Shown here piece by piece: positions 32,511 through 42,017 of a stretch of 64,000 bases of DNA; positions within the stretch are counted from its first letter, which is position 1; each line of letters begins with the position of its first letter. The stretch covers positions 1 to 64,000 of the forward strand of contig CALFER010000038.1 of the NCBI GenBank assembly GCA_937951895.1. The letters run 5' to 3'. The notes under the pieces were generated by a model. That model did not search any database and was not told the origin of the DNA. It worked only from the letters and a program-made list of their open reading frames with translations. The translations under genes were made by a program, and so were the position numbers. The stretch comes from an uncultured bacterium. Lineage in GTDB: Bacteria; CSSED10-310; CALFER01.

Positions 32511-34289
32511 ATGTTCCCTGCCCTGCTCATGATCGCCGCTCTCTTTTTGACCGGATGCCATTCCGAAGTCGACTCTCCGGCTGTTTCCCTGCGCGATCTC
32601 CGACCGGAACGATTTTGCACGCATTTCCGGGATGTCCAGTTCGCTTCGGGCACCGAACTCGCCTGGATGGCAGGCTTCGAGGGACTCATCGTTCACTCCT
32701 CCGACGGCGGCCGCTCCTTCCGTATCCAGGATTCAGGAACCATTCACAGACTCTACGACATCCAACCCCTCAACACGCGTCTCGTGTACGCCTGCGGAGC
32801 CGGAGGCACCATCCTGCGGACGGAAGACGGAGGCGTCCGGTGGGAGGCACTGCCGTCCCCGACGACCCGTCGACTGGTCAGCGTCTGTTTTATCGATCAT
32901 CGAAACGGCTGGGTCTGCGGAGACGATGGACTGGTTTTTCGGACGACGAATGATGGTGCGGAATGGAAACAGCTGCCGATCGATACCACCGCCGGGCTCC
33001 GCGTCATCCACTTCAACGACGCTTCGACCGGATTTGTCGTGGGCTATTCAGGCGCCATGTTCCGCACGACGGACGGTGGCGATTCATGGAGACGCCTGCG
33101 CATTCCCGACGGCGCGAACATCTATGGCGCCTGCTTCGACAAAGACTCGGGATTCGTCATTGTTTGCGGCGCGTTCGGCCTGGTGCTCACATCCTCCGAC
33201 CTCGGCGATACCTGGACCACTCTTCCGGTCGTCACGACGAGTTTTCTCCGAGCGATCGCACAGCGCGATGCCGACACCTACATGCTCGCGGGATATGGCG
33301 TCATCCTTCGATTTTCCCGCTCGGACAACACACTCACGAAGGTCTGCAATACCCCCGGAATGGCACTCCACGCCATCGCCTTCGGCAGCGGACAGTCTGC
33401 CATCGCGGCCGGCCAGACCGCATCCGTTTACATCTCGACCGATGCCGGGGATTCATGGACGATGAAACCGGAGCATCTCGCGCCGGATCTGTTCGACATC
33501 GCCCGTAACCCCGACGGAACGGTCATCGCCGTCGGTTCGGAGGGAAACACCTTTGTCCGCTCGCCCGAGTCCGGAGAATGGACGCATCACTGGATCGGTT
33601 CGACCAATCATCTCAAGGCGATCGATCACGTCGAATCGAACCGTTTCTGCGCATCCGGAACCAATGGGATCATGGCCTGCACGGCGGACGCCGGGATCAC
33701 CTGGACACTGCAGCGCCTGATCGACCGGAATCTGAACGACATCACCTTCCCCGCGCCCGATCTCGGATATACCGTTGGCGACAGCGGATTCTGCGCGCGA
33801 TCGACCGATCAGGGCGTTCACTGGGTCGAATGCGCCTCCAGGTCGATCGACAACCTGACGGGAATCGCCTTCGCGGATGCGTCACACGGCATCATGGCCG
33901 GATCGAACGGTTGTCTTCGGGAAACCGAAGATGCCGGAGGACTCTGGACCGGCGCGTACACGGGCGTCACAGGGGATTTTCTGTTCTGTGTGCTGACACA
34001 GGACGGCCACGCCATCGCCGGAGGCACGCACGGGATCGCGCTGGAATCCCGCTCCTTCGGTCTGAATTCATCCTGGAGCCGCCTGCCGGTCGACACGGAC
34101 CTGACGGCGGTATCCGACGACAACCTCCTCCTGTTTCTATCCGACCGTTCGATTGTGAGGTGTTCCGATCTGCGTCGACTCGGAGGAACGGATGAGGTGA
34201 TCCGCGGTGCGATCCGGATTGAGGACGGGGTCTATCTGTGCTGCGGCCGGTTCGGGTATCTCGCCGAGATTCGAGCGGCGATACGATGA
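32511..34289 (+). CDS. YCF48/Hcf136-like beta-propeller lipoprotein
   Basis: A 592-residue exported lipoprotein (MFPALLMIAALFLTGC; lipobox LTGC). The remainder is a propeller with Asp-box-like motifs about every 45 residues: SSDGGRSF, TEDGGVRW, TTDGGDSW, SSDLGDTW, STDAGDSW, TADAGITW and STDQGVHW, alternating with GFVVGYSGAMFRTT-type strands as in YCF48 proteins. Plant and cyanobacterial relatives help assemble photosystem II; outside phototrophs the role is unknown, and nothing photosynthetic is present here. No ribosome-binding site precedes the ATG, and a TAAAAT hexamer lies only 17 bases upstream of it, so the mRNA may be nearly leaderless. The stop overlaps the next gene by ATGA. Confidence 0.85.
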   Translation: MFPALLMIAALFLTGCHSEVDSPAVSLRDLRPERFCTHFRDVQFASGTELAWMAGFEGLIVHSSDGGRSFRIQDSGTIHRLYDIQPLNTRLVYACGAGGTILRTEDGGVRWEALPSPTTRRLVSVCFIDHRNGWVCGDDGLVFRTTNDGAEWKQLPIDTTAGLRVIHFNDASTGFVVGYSGAMFRTTDGGDSWRRLRIPDGANIYGACFDKDSGFVIVCGAFGLVLTSSDLGDTWTTLPVVTTSFLRAIAQRDADTYMLAGYGVILRFSRSDNTLTKVCNTPGMALHAIAFGSGQSAIAAGQTASVYISTDAGDSWTMKPEHLAPDLFDIARNPDGTVIAVGSEGNTFVRSPESGEWTHHWIGSTNHLKAIDHVESNRFCASGTNGIMACTADAGITWTLQRLIDRNLNDITFPAPDLGYTVGDSGFCARSTDQGVHWVECASRSIDNLTGIAFADASHGIMAGSNGCLRETEDAGGLWTGAYTGVTGDFLFCVLTQDGHAIAGGTHGIALESRSFGLNSSWSRLPVDTDLTAVSDDNLLLFLSDRSIVRCSDLRRLGGTDEVIRGAIRIEDGVYLCCGRFGYLAEIRAAIR

Positions 34290-35776
34290 CCGCGCGCAGA
34301 ATCGTGCCCGCCATCTCCATCTTTCTGAGTCTGCACATCGGCATCAGCACCTTCTACTATCACGCCGGCCGGCTGTTTCTCGATTCCGGTTTCTATCTCA
34401 ATGCCACCCGATCGGTTCTCGAAGGCAAAATCCCGTACCGTGACTTTTTTTTCGTCCAGGGCCCCGTTTACCCCTATCTGTATGCCCTGCTCCTCATGCC
34501 ATTCGGCGTGTCGGTGCTTTCGAGTTCGGTTGTGTCGATCGTGTTCGGCGGCCTGGCACTGCTCCTCGCTATATTACTCGCCCATCGCCTCGGGGGCCCA
34601 TTCGCGGCGATCGCAACCGGCATCGCACTCACGCTCGCCCCGATCCACATCTACTCGTTCGCTTCGATCAAACTCTATGCGCTCGCCGGTTTCTTCTTCA
34701 CATTGGCCATGTACCTCCTCTCATTCCAGACCTCCACGACCTGCCTCGCGCTCGGAAGCATCGCCGCAGTCCTGGCCGCCGGCACACGACTGACGCTGCT
34801 GCCGGGGAGCGCGTTTCTGGTGCTGGTCGCTGGAATTCTGGGATATCGCAACAGGCCGGGATTCCGGACGACGGCCGTTGTTTTCGGGGCTGCGCTTCTG
34901 TCGGCGCTGTGCCTGAGCGGCCCGTTTCTCGCCATCGACTCCGACGCGCTCATCTACAACCTGATCGGCATTCACACCAGCGCTTCCGACGGTCCGTTCG
35001 TCTTCGGCTGGGTCAATAAAATCAAGGTTCTGGCGCAGATCGCCATCGAGTACAGTCCTCTGGCCGTTCTGCCGGTCATGGTCCTGCTCTCACGCCGAAC
35101 CCGACCGCTTCAGAAAGACTTCCCGATCTATGAATCCGGCATGTTCGGGGCGATCCTGCTGGTCACGATCGCGCATCTGACGGCCAATTGGTTTTCGACA
35201 GACTACCAGACAATCGTGATGCCCGGACTGGCGGCGGTTCTGGCAGGATGGGCGGGATCGCGTCTGAACGGCGTGAAACCGCTGCTTATCCTTCTTGTGT
35301 TCGGGCTGATCTCGTTCGGATTACGGGCAGGCCATCCGATCTGGAGGGGCCCCGGCGCGGCCCGGGAGAATCTCGCGACGATCAGCGCCTTCCTGCGCAC
35401 CCGTTGTCAGCCTTCAGACGGTGTTGCAGCCTGCAGCGCCGTGTTTGCAATCGAGGCCGGGCTGCGGAATGTCGATCCCTTCGGAGGCGCTCCGTTCACC
35501 TTCACGCCCCACTGGACCGATGAGGAGTGTCGCCGCTTCAAGGGGATCAACACCGCCGGGTTGATCAAGATGATGAGCGATCGGGAGGCTGCGTGTCTGG
35601 TCTTCGAGGATGACAGTTTCAGTGTTGGATTTCCCGGTTTCTTCCGGGTTGCGGAAACCGAGCAACGCGACATTCGTGCGGCGATCGATCAGAATTACAT
35701 GAAAATCGGCACCTTCCCGGATCTCGGCAACGGAGCCCCCGAATTGCATGTCTATCGCCGGAGGGTCGAGCCATGA
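34286..35776 (+). CDS. GT-C-like multi-pass membrane glycosyltransferase (first of pair)
   Basis: A 496-residue protein with about ten membrane segments. After the first segment comes LDSGFYLNATRSVLEGKIPYRDFFFVQGPVYPYLYA, the layout of family-39-type GT-C enzymes (quoted here in parts: LDSGFYLNA, then PYRDFFFVQGPVYPYLYA). The usual DE pair is DS here, and the paralogue next door has DE, so activity is uncertain. A soluble C-terminal domain of about 130 residues follows the last segment (TRCQPSDGVAACSAVFAIE). The start is set at the ATG overlapping the propeller stop by four bases. It forms a four-gene overlapping operon with a second GT-C protein and two surface propellers. Confidence 0.82.
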   Translation: MTARRIVPAISIFLSLHIGISTFYYHAGRLFLDSGFYLNATRSVLEGKIPYRDFFFVQGPVYPYLYALLLMPFGVSVLSSSVVSIVFGGLALLLAILLAHRLGGPFAAIATGIALTLAPIHIYSFASIKLYALAGFFFTLAMYLLSFQTSTTCLALGSIAAVLAAGTRLTLLPGSAFLVLVAGILGYRNRPGFRTTAVVFGAALLSALCLSGPFLAIDSDALIYNLIGIHTSASDGPFVFGWVNKIKVLAQIAIEYSPLAVLPVMVLLSRRTRPLQKDFPIYESGMFGAILLVTIAHLTANWFSTDYQTIVMPGLAAVLAGWAGSRLNGVKPLLILLVFGLISFGLRAGHPIWRGPGAARENLATISAFLRTRCQPSDGVAACSAVFAIEAGLRNVDPFGGAPFTFTPHWTDEECRRFKGINTAGLIKMMSDREAACLVFEDDSFSVGFPGFFRVAETEQRDIRAAIDQNYMKIGTFPDLGNGAPELHVYRRRVEP

Positions 35777-37410
35777 ACGCCGGCCGTTCCGAAAACCGCG
35801 CCGCGCGATGGGTCATGGTGATCGGCGCGGGTGTTTACATTCTGCTGACATACGGACTCGTGTTCTTCGGCACGCAGAATGTCGACGAAGGATACTATCA
35901 TCTGATCGCGCGTCAGACTGCGCGAGGCGATCTTCCCTATCGGGACTACATCTACGTGCAGACGCCGCTGTATCCGCTTGTGTACGGTGCGGCATTCGCC
36001 CTGTTCGGGGACAGTTTCGCCTTTGCACGGGGATTGTCCGGTTTCCTGGGTCTGATCGCGTTCCTCCTGTGTGTGTTGACGGCCAGGCGCATCGGAGGCG
36101 ATTCGGCGGGAGCCGCCACAGCCGCGCTGATCGTGTCGCAGCCCTTCACCCTGTATTTCCTGATGATCGTCAAACTGTATGCGCTCGCGGGCCTCTCCGT
36201 CACCGCGGCGATCTGGTTTCTTTGCAGCCGTTTTTCGCCCCTCACCCGCTATACCGCCGCCTCGATTTGCCTCGCGCTGGGCGCTGCCACCCGTCTCACC
36301 CTCGCACCCGCCGTCCCGCTTGTCATCATCCTTGCCGCCATCCGCACGCGCCGCCCGTTCGTCGTGATCGCGGCGACCCTGTCGGCGACTTTTGTGCTGG
36401 GCATCCTCATCCTCCCGTTCTACCTTCTCACCCCGGACGTTTTCATCTACGACGTATTCACCTATCATCTTGAAAAGGAAGACTTTTCGCTGATCCGCCA
36501 GATCTCGCACCGCCTCGATACCCTGTTCCAGCTCTCCAACCTCTATTTCTTCCCGTTGACGATTCTGACCGGAGCCATTCTCCTGCGGATCCGGCGTTCG
36601 TGGAGACGGGATGCGGGAATGCCCCGGATGCTCGCGGGTGAGGGGGATGCCGCCGTACTGCTCGCGGGTGTGATCGCGTTCCATTTCACGGCTCAGGCGC
36701 CCTACATCTACCGATATCTCGCGATGCTGGCGCCACCGCTGATGACGCTGGTCGGAGTCGAAGCCGTGCGGATCCGCAACCGGCTCCCCGAACCCCTCGG
36801 GAAGGGGATGGTCTGGTTGTTTTTCGGCGCCTGTCTGCTGACGCTGATCGCGAGGGGTCGGGCCGATTTTTCGTTCATTGACGGAGGGGCCTTCGTCCAA
36901 CTCAAACGTGTCTCGGCCCAGGTGCAGGCGGTCAGCCCGCCGGATAAACCGATTCTGACATTCAACAATTCGGTCGCAGTCGAGGCAGAACGCGAGGTGG
37001 TCAGGGGTGATGAGATGAATGTTCTGACGTACGACCCGGCGTGGCCGCGCGAACGATGCGAAAAATTCGTAATATTGAATCAGGACATGCTCGAATCGCT
37101 GATTCGAGACCGAACCTTCGGAGCGATTCTCGTGACACGCTACTCGTTTCTCGGAAATTTTCCCCGTTTCTTCAACCCCGGCGAGACCGGCGCGCGCCCC
37201 GGCGTGATGCGAGCCATCGAGCATTCGTATTCGAAGTTGACTGTTTTCAGAAGTTTCGGGTATCTCGGCGAAAACGCGGATCTCTACATCCCGACGCGGA
37301 CTCGATCGCGCGACGCCGACCGGCCGGGCGAGATCACCTTTGCGCCCGATGGGGAATCGATTCCTGTCGGCCCCGAGGCGCAGGAAAGACAGGCGGGACA
37401 CGATGAATAA
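35773..37410 (+). CDS. GT-C-like multi-pass membrane glycosyltransferase (second of pair)
   Basis: A 545-residue paralogue of the preceding protein, with about ten membrane segments. The first loop reads NVDEGYYHLIARQTARG, then PYRDYIYVQTPLYPLVYG, keeping the acidic DE pair expected of a GT-C active site. Both proteins share KLYALAG(F/L)...L and GxxTRLTLxP signatures in later segments, so they arose by duplication. The C-terminal 190 residues are soluble and probably periplasmic. It likely uses a lipid-linked sugar donor. Starts and stops overlap both neighbours by 4-8 bases. Confidence 0.85.
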   Translation: MNAGRSENRAARWVMVIGAGVYILLTYGLVFFGTQNVDEGYYHLIARQTARGDLPYRDYIYVQTPLYPLVYGAAFALFGDSFAFARGLSGFLGLIAFLLCVLTARRIGGDSAGAATAALIVSQPFTLYFLMIVKLYALAGLSVTAAIWFLCSRFSPLTRYTAASICLALGAATRLTLAPAVPLVIILAAIRTRRPFVVIAATLSATFVLGILILPFYLLTPDVFIYDVFTYHLEKEDFSLIRQISHRLDTLFQLSNLYFFPLTILTGAILLRIRRSWRRDAGMPRMLAGEGDAAVLLAGVIAFHFTAQAPYIYRYLAMLAPPLMTLVGVEAVRIRNRLPEPLGKGMVWLFFGACLLTLIARGRADFSFIDGGAFVQLKRVSAQVQAVSPPDKPILTFNNSVAVEAEREVVRGDEMNVLTYDPAWPRERCEKFVILNQDMLESLIRDRTFGAILVTRYSFLGNFPRFFNPGETGARPGVMRAIEHSYSKLTVFRSFGYLGENADLYIPTRTRSRDADRPGEITFAPDGESIPVGPEAQERQAGHDE

Positions 37411-39841
37411 ACTGTACAGTTTCTGGATTCTGGCCGTGGTGTTATGGATGTCCGTGCCGGTCTCGGCATCGCCGGGCTGGAACTTCGTGCTCGAAGATGT
37501 GCTCAGACCGCGTGGCCAGTACTACGACCTGACATCCTTCGACAATCGGCTGTATCTCGCGTGCAAACGCGGCGTCGAGATATACTCGATCGAGGATCCC
37601 GATAATCCCGAGTTTCTCGGATCGCTTCTCACCGATGGCCTGGCCAACGGTGTCGCGCTGAATTTCCCGTACCTGTATGTGGGAGATGTGTACGGCTTCA
37701 GCATCTGGGATGTCACCGACCCGGCCGGACCGATTTATCTGAGCGGGTTTCGGCGCGTTTCCGCTGAAGGATATCAGGAGCGGCTGACATACCGGGATGG
37801 TTACGTGTATGTCGCCGCGTACAGCAGCGGATTGCAGATCATCGACGTTTCGGATCCTCTCCACCCGTTCATCCTCAGCACCGCGGATACCCCGGCATAC
37901 GCCTGGGATCTCGCGCTGATCGACACGACTGCCTATATGATGGATTTTTTCTCGATGGAGATCATCGACATCACACGGCCGCAGGCACCCCTGCATCGAA
38001 CCAGTGTCAGCGCGATGTTCGCGGGCGGGATCCGGATCCGTGACGATCTCGCATTCATCGCCTACATCGACGGCCTCCTCATCCTGGACATCTCGAACCG
38101 CTACGCGCCTTCCGTGGTCTGTGAACCCGGCACGACCGGCTCCGGTGCAGGGGAATCCGTCGAATTGCTCGACCACTACGCCATCGTGGCGCACCAGGGA
38201 TATGTCGAAGTCTACGATGTCACCGATCCCCGGGATCCCTATCAGGTCTCGTTTTTCAACGTCCCCGGCCACCCCCGGAAACTGCATGTCGCCGGCAACC
38301 ATCTCTACACGATTCTGGACGACAGCGGCTTTCACGTGACGGATCTGACCGACCCGGAATCACCCGTGCCGGGACGTCATATCGATCCGAGCACTTGGGG
38401 CAGCCGTCAGGATGTGGTCGTTCACGAGTCGAATTTGTATCTGTGCGATTGGAACCGGGGACTGGTTGTCTACGACATCTCCACGGGTTCGCCGGTCGAG
38501 ATCGCCTCGTATTCGACTCCGGGGATGCTCAACGAGATCTTCTTCGATGGGACTCGAGCGTATTTGTCCTGTTACTCCGAACTTCAGATTCTGGACATGA
38601 CGTCGCCTTCCTCCCCGACATTTCTCGGCGCTTACAGGACCTCCGGCAATCCATGGGGAATCTGGGCGACAGGAGACCGGGCGTTCTTGTGTGACCTGTA
38701 CTCTTTCCACGTACTGGATGTTTCGGATCCCGGCCAGGTCAGAAGACTCGGGGCAGTCATTCTGTCGGGTACCGGGACGCCGTATCGCACGATCGTGCGG
38801 GATGGAAAAGCCTTTGTCGCCCATGGTTATGGCGGTCTGAAAGTGATCGATGTGACGGATGCGGCCGACCCCGAGATCATTTCGAGTTATCCCGGGGACA
38901 ACAGCCGGAGTTATTCGACGATCGAACTGATCGGCAACCGGCTGTTTGCCTTGAATTCCGGTCGCGGTATCGACTGCCTGGACGTGACGGATCCGGTGCA
39001 TATTACCGAGATCGGAGCAATCGATCTGGGAGATGCGCAGGTCTCCGATTTTCATATATCGGCCACGACCCTCTTTGCGTCGGCATCGAGCGGCGGCGTG
39101 TTTGCGGTGGACATCACGGACATCGGTTCACCGCGCGTGACGGGTTGGATCGACACACCCGGCACGGCGGCGGGGATTGACTCAAAGGAAAACACTGTTT
39201 TCGTTGCGGATGATTTCGATCTCGCGGTGCTGAGCTACTCCGGTGGTTTGCCGGATCCGACAGGCCCTCAGATCAACATTCTGCAGCCGTCTTCCGGCAT
39301 GACAGCCCCCGAGAAAAACCTGTTGATTCAAGGAGTGGCCTCCGATCCGGAATCCGGGATCGCGCAAATCGAGATATCGTTCGACGGAGGCACGACCTGG
39401 GAGGCGGGGCGTGGTCAGGAAACCTGGAGTTATCTGTTGTCGGGACGGATGGCGGGTCCTGTTGAGATTCGGGCGAGGGCCATCAATCGCGCCGGGTTGA
39501 CGACGCAGACCGCGCCGCAAACAGTATATCTCCTTCCCGCCGCCCCGCTTGTACTCCTGGGCGGCTTCGAAACGACCCGCGTCGGCTCGGGTCCGGTCAC
39601 CGCTTCCGTGCTTGTGTTCGACCCGTATGATCCGGCCTATATCGAGGCCGTGGAGGTAATCCCGGAGGAAGGGGCGGGACAGGCGCTGGACCGAATCGCA
39701 GAAAATTCCGGAATCGTTTATTTTTCGAAAACATCGGCGTGGAATCTGCCCGGGCAGGGTGTTTTACGGCCCCGGATCCAGGTGATCGATGCGCTGGGAA
39801 ATCCGGCGAATACGTGGCCGTATCTGGTGGTCCGTCCCTGA
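37403..39841 (+). CDS. Secreted LVIVD-repeat beta-propeller protein
   Basis: An 812-residue exported protein with a signal peptide ending VSASPG. It contains about thirteen LVIVD-type repeats, each of the form G-x-x-I-x-D-V-(S/T)-D-P followed by P-x-x-(L/I): for example GVEIYSIEDPDNPEFLGSL, GFSIWDVTDPAGPIYLSGF, GLQIIDVSDPLHPF and GLKVIDVTDAADPEIISSY. Residues from about 620 form an Ig-like domain (INILQPSSGMTAPEKN; IAQIEISFDGGTTW) and a final beta-rich domain. LVIVD proteins are surface proteins, many of unknown role. The ATG at 37403 overlaps the glycosyltransferase stop by eight bases, so it may be a substrate or partner of the two GT-C proteins (inference). Confidence 0.85.
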   Translation: MNKLYSFWILAVVLWMSVPVSASPGWNFVLEDVLRPRGQYYDLTSFDNRLYLACKRGVEIYSIEDPDNPEFLGSLLTDGLANGVALNFPYLYVGDVYGFSIWDVTDPAGPIYLSGFRRVSAEGYQERLTYRDGYVYVAAYSSGLQIIDVSDPLHPFILSTADTPAYAWDLALIDTTAYMMDFFSMEIIDITRPQAPLHRTSVSAMFAGGIRIRDDLAFIAYIDGLLILDISNRYAPSVVCEPGTTGSGAGESVELLDHYAIVAHQGYVEVYDVTDPRDPYQVSFFNVPGHPRKLHVAGNHLYTILDDSGFHVTDLTDPESPVPGRHIDPSTWGSRQDVVVHESNLYLCDWNRGLVVYDISTGSPVEIASYSTPGMLNEIFFDGTRAYLSCYSELQILDMTSPSSPTFLGAYRTSGNPWGIWATGDRAFLCDLYSFHVLDVSDPGQVRRLGAVILSGTGTPYRTIVRDGKAFVAHGYGGLKVIDVTDAADPEIISSYPGDNSRSYSTIELIGNRLFALNSGRGIDCLDVTDPVHITEIGAIDLGDAQVSDFHISATTLFASASSGGVFAVDITDIGSPRVTGWIDTPGTAAGIDSKENTVFVADDFDLAVLSYSGGLPDPTGPQINILQPSSGMTAPEKNLLIQGVASDPESGIAQIEISFDGGTTWEAGRGQETWSYLLSGRMAGPVEIRARAINRAGLTTQTAPQTVYLLPAAPLVLLGGFETTRVGSGPVTASVLVFDPYDPAYIEAVEVIPEEGAGQALDRIAENSGIVYFSKTSAWNLPGQGVLRPRIQVIDALGNPANTWPYLVVRP

Positions 39842-40100
39842 AAAAAAGCGTGTACAAAACGGTGGGCCCGCCCCCGAGAACCTTTCGGCTCTCGTCAGGC
39901 GGGAGTTTGTGGGTGGGATAACCGAAATGAGAGTTTGGCACTCACCCGGTAAGGTGGGACAGTTTTAAGGCGAGACGATAAAAGGTGAGGAAGAACTACT
40001 GTCGCCAAACCGTAATTCTTACCCTTTGTCTTAGCAAATCCGGTGCCACCTTGGCAATAGTTTTCGAACGAAATCCGACAGGAGGGTGCGGACAGGACGC
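39842..40100. other. Gene-free block with strong stem-loop and atypical sequence
   Basis: After the LVIVD gene comes an imperfect double stem-loop: outer arms CCCGCC (39867-39872) and GGCGGG (39898-39903), inner arms CGAGAACC (39875-39882) and GGCTCTCG (39887-39894) around TTTC. On the minus strand it is followed after a gap by a run of seven T, so it might terminate the carbamoyltransferase transcript. The rest (39904-40080) looks unlike the surrounding coding DNA and has no recognisable gene; it may be a remnant of a mobile element. Confidence 0.5.
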
Positions 40101-41882
40101 TCAACCAGCCGGTGTCAACCTGCTCAGAATCACCCGCGTCTCCTCGTTGTCCTTCGCGATCAGGCAGGATCCGAGCGCTAAAAAGTTGAGCGCGGACTTG
40201 CGCATGACATGCATGGCTTCTCCCGGAAGATTCACCACGGGATCCCCGTGCAGATTCAACGACGTGTTCAACACCGCCCCGATCCCCGTCAATTCCTCGA
40301 ATCGCCGGATCACCCGGTAATACCCCGGATTCATGCTCTCGGTCAAAATCTGCGGCCGGATCGTCCCATCCGCCTGATGCGTCGCCGCCGTGATGCTCCT
40401 GCGCGTCTCCGGTAACGTGTCGAACGACAGGATCATATACGGAGAGGGGAATCGTTTCGGGTTGCGAAGATAGCGGTCCGAGGCGGTATCCAGAACCGTT
40501 CCGGCGAACGGCATCCAGAAATCCCGGCATTTGATCATCGCATTCAGCCGGTGGATGTTGTCCAGACACGATGGATCGGCCAGAATCGAGCGGTTCCCCA
40601 GCGCTCGGGGACCGAATTCCATCCGGCCGCTGCACCTCGCCACGATCTCCCCCTCCGCCAGAATCCCCGCGGTCAGATCATCAATGTTTTCCGGCCGGAT
40701 GACTCGGAATCCCGTGAGATCTTCGTGATCGAGATACGGGTCGATGAGCGGGGTGATGTCTTCGGCCCAATACGTGTCCGTCATCGGCGCGACGAACGCG
40801 GGTCGATTCTGTTTTTTCTGGATCGCGAGAGTTCCCAGAATCCCGGCGCCGATCGTAATCGAGTCATCTCCGGCCGCCGGAAACCAGAATGCTGTATCAA
40901 TTTGAGCCAGCTCCATGATCCGTTTGTTGGCTTTCACATTCAGAAAGACTCCGCCCGAGGCTGCGAGTTGGCCGATCTGATAGTGTGTGGCGTTGCGTGA
41001 GACCCATTCCGAGAGTATTTCCTCGAGAATCGTCTGGATGCCATATGCGAGATGATCGAAACGAATGTTTTTAAATGTTCGCCGCAGATACTCAACCAGC
41101 GCATCACCGGCATAGCCGCACCGATTCCGGTATCCCAGGCCGTCCACCTCCCACATCTTCCGGAAACGTTCCACGACCGGTCCGGCTTTTTTCCTGTCAC
41201 CCCAGGGCGCCAGGCCCATCACCTTGTATTCATCCTGCCAGGGTGCCATGCCCATGAATTTGGTCGTACGCGATACCAGACCGCCGAGCGAGTGGATGGA
41301 GGGGATGCGGAGTTTGCACTCGAGCGACTCGCCTTCACCCATCCACACCGTCCCGCAATCTCCGTCTCCATTCCCGTCGGCCGTCATGATGAGCGTCCGG
41401 GTGCGCCAGGGGGACATGAAGTAAGCGGCGGCGGCATGGCAGGTGTGGTGATCGTAGTACACGAGTTTCGAGCGGGGGATGCCCATGGAGGTGAAAAAAT
41501 CCAGATAACGGGACATGAACTGATAACGCCGGACGGCACCCAGCGTGTGGATGTAAAACTGCTTCAGCCAATCGCTTTCAACGACACGAACCGGGAGGAT
41601 CTGCGACAGCAACGATACCATTCGGGTCGTCTTCCGGTACTCACCCCGCTGTGCCAGTGTCGAATCGAACATCTCACAGCGCGTCCCGATCGCCACCTGG
41701 TCGATCTCGGAAGGATGCACTCCTCCGATTTCCAGCACTTTGGAGATGGCCCGTTCGGGAAAAGCGGCGCTGAATTTGATCCGGTTGAGGCGCTCTTCCG
41801 GAATCGCAGCGATCAATCGGCCGTCCCGAAAGAGGCATGCAGCCGAATAATGACTCATGTTGATGCCTAAAACTTGAACCAC
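40101..41882 (-). CDS. NodU/CmcH-type carbamoyltransferase
   Basis: A 593-residue enzyme that transfers a carbamoyl group from carbamoyl phosphate, through a carbamoyl-adenylate, to a hydroxyl of a sugar or natural product. The N-terminal Kae1-like domain shows VLGINMSHYSAACLFRDG, DHHTCHAAAAYF (metal-binding His) and TADGNGDGDCGTVW. The C-terminal catalytic domain shows the family block RMEFGPRALGNRSILADP and FLNTSLN-like VLNTSLNLHGDP. Length and order are normal. GTG start after GAGAGG. The acceptor is unknown, since no glycan or antibiotic cluster is adjacent; the divergent neighbour is an amide hydrolase. Confidence 0.92.
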   Translation of the reverse strand: MVQVLGINMSHYSAACLFRDGRLIAAIPEERLNRIKFSAAFPERAISKVLEIGGVHPSEIDQVAIGTRCEMFDSTLAQRGEYRKTTRMVSLLSQILPVRVVESDWLKQFYIHTLGAVRRYQFMSRYLDFFTSMGIPRSKLVYYDHHTCHAAAAYFMSPWRTRTLIMTADGNGDGDCGTVWMGEGESLECKLRIPSIHSLGGLVSRTTKFMGMAPWQDEYKVMGLAPWGDRKKAGPVVERFRKMWEVDGLGYRNRCGYAGDALVEYLRRTFKNIRFDHLAYGIQTILEEILSEWVSRNATHYQIGQLAASGGVFLNVKANKRIMELAQIDTAFWFPAAGDDSITIGAGILGTLAIQKKQNRPAFVAPMTDTYWAEDITPLIDPYLDHEDLTGFRVIRPENIDDLTAGILAEGEIVARCSGRMEFGPRALGNRSILADPSCLDNIHRLNAMIKCRDFWMPFAGTVLDTASDRYLRNPKRFPSPYMILSFDTLPETRRSITAATHQADGTIRPQILTESMNPGYYRVIRRFEELTGIGAVLNTSLNLHGDPVVNLPGEAMHVMRKSALNFLALGSCLIAKDNEETRVILSRLTPAG

Positions 41883-41908
41883 AGTGAAACCTCTCTTAGT
41901 ATCTAAAG

Positions 41909-41950
41909 AACTCCGCTGGGGAGTTTATTAAATGAGTGGGGCATGTGCAA
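41909..41950 (-). promoter_or_regulatory. Candidate promoter and downstream palindrome for the carbamoyltransferase
   Basis: Minus strand: TTGCAC (41950-41945), 17 bp, TAAACT (41927-41922; four of six). The inverted repeat AACTCC-GCTGG-GGAGTT (41909-41925) overlaps the predicted transcription start and could be an operator or leader hairpin. Confidence 0.4.
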
Positions 41951-42017
41951 GACGTGAATGTTTCACATATCAACCCGAGTGTTGAAGGCTTCAAACGCTC
42001 GAATTCAGGAGGAAACC

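Noticed and set aside
32511..34289. Photosystem II assembly factor
   Set aside because: The propeller resembles YCF48/Hcf136, but there is no photosynthesis gene in the window and the family is widespread in non-phototrophs.
35752..37401. 549-residue open frame opposite the second GT-C gene
   Set aside because: Shadow frame caused by GC-rich codon use; composition is Arg/Glu/His/Asp-rich with no family pattern. Similar rejected shadows: 1151-2275 minus, 2779-3678 minus, 25074-26564 plus, 29183-30820 plus, 51895-53208 minus, 54219-55424 plus.
39895..40635. 246-residue frame running antisense into the carbamoyltransferase gene
   Set aside because: Most of it mirrors the carbamoyltransferase coding strand. 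Only the first 200 bases are independent, and they show no start signal or family pattern; treated as an unexplained block instead.
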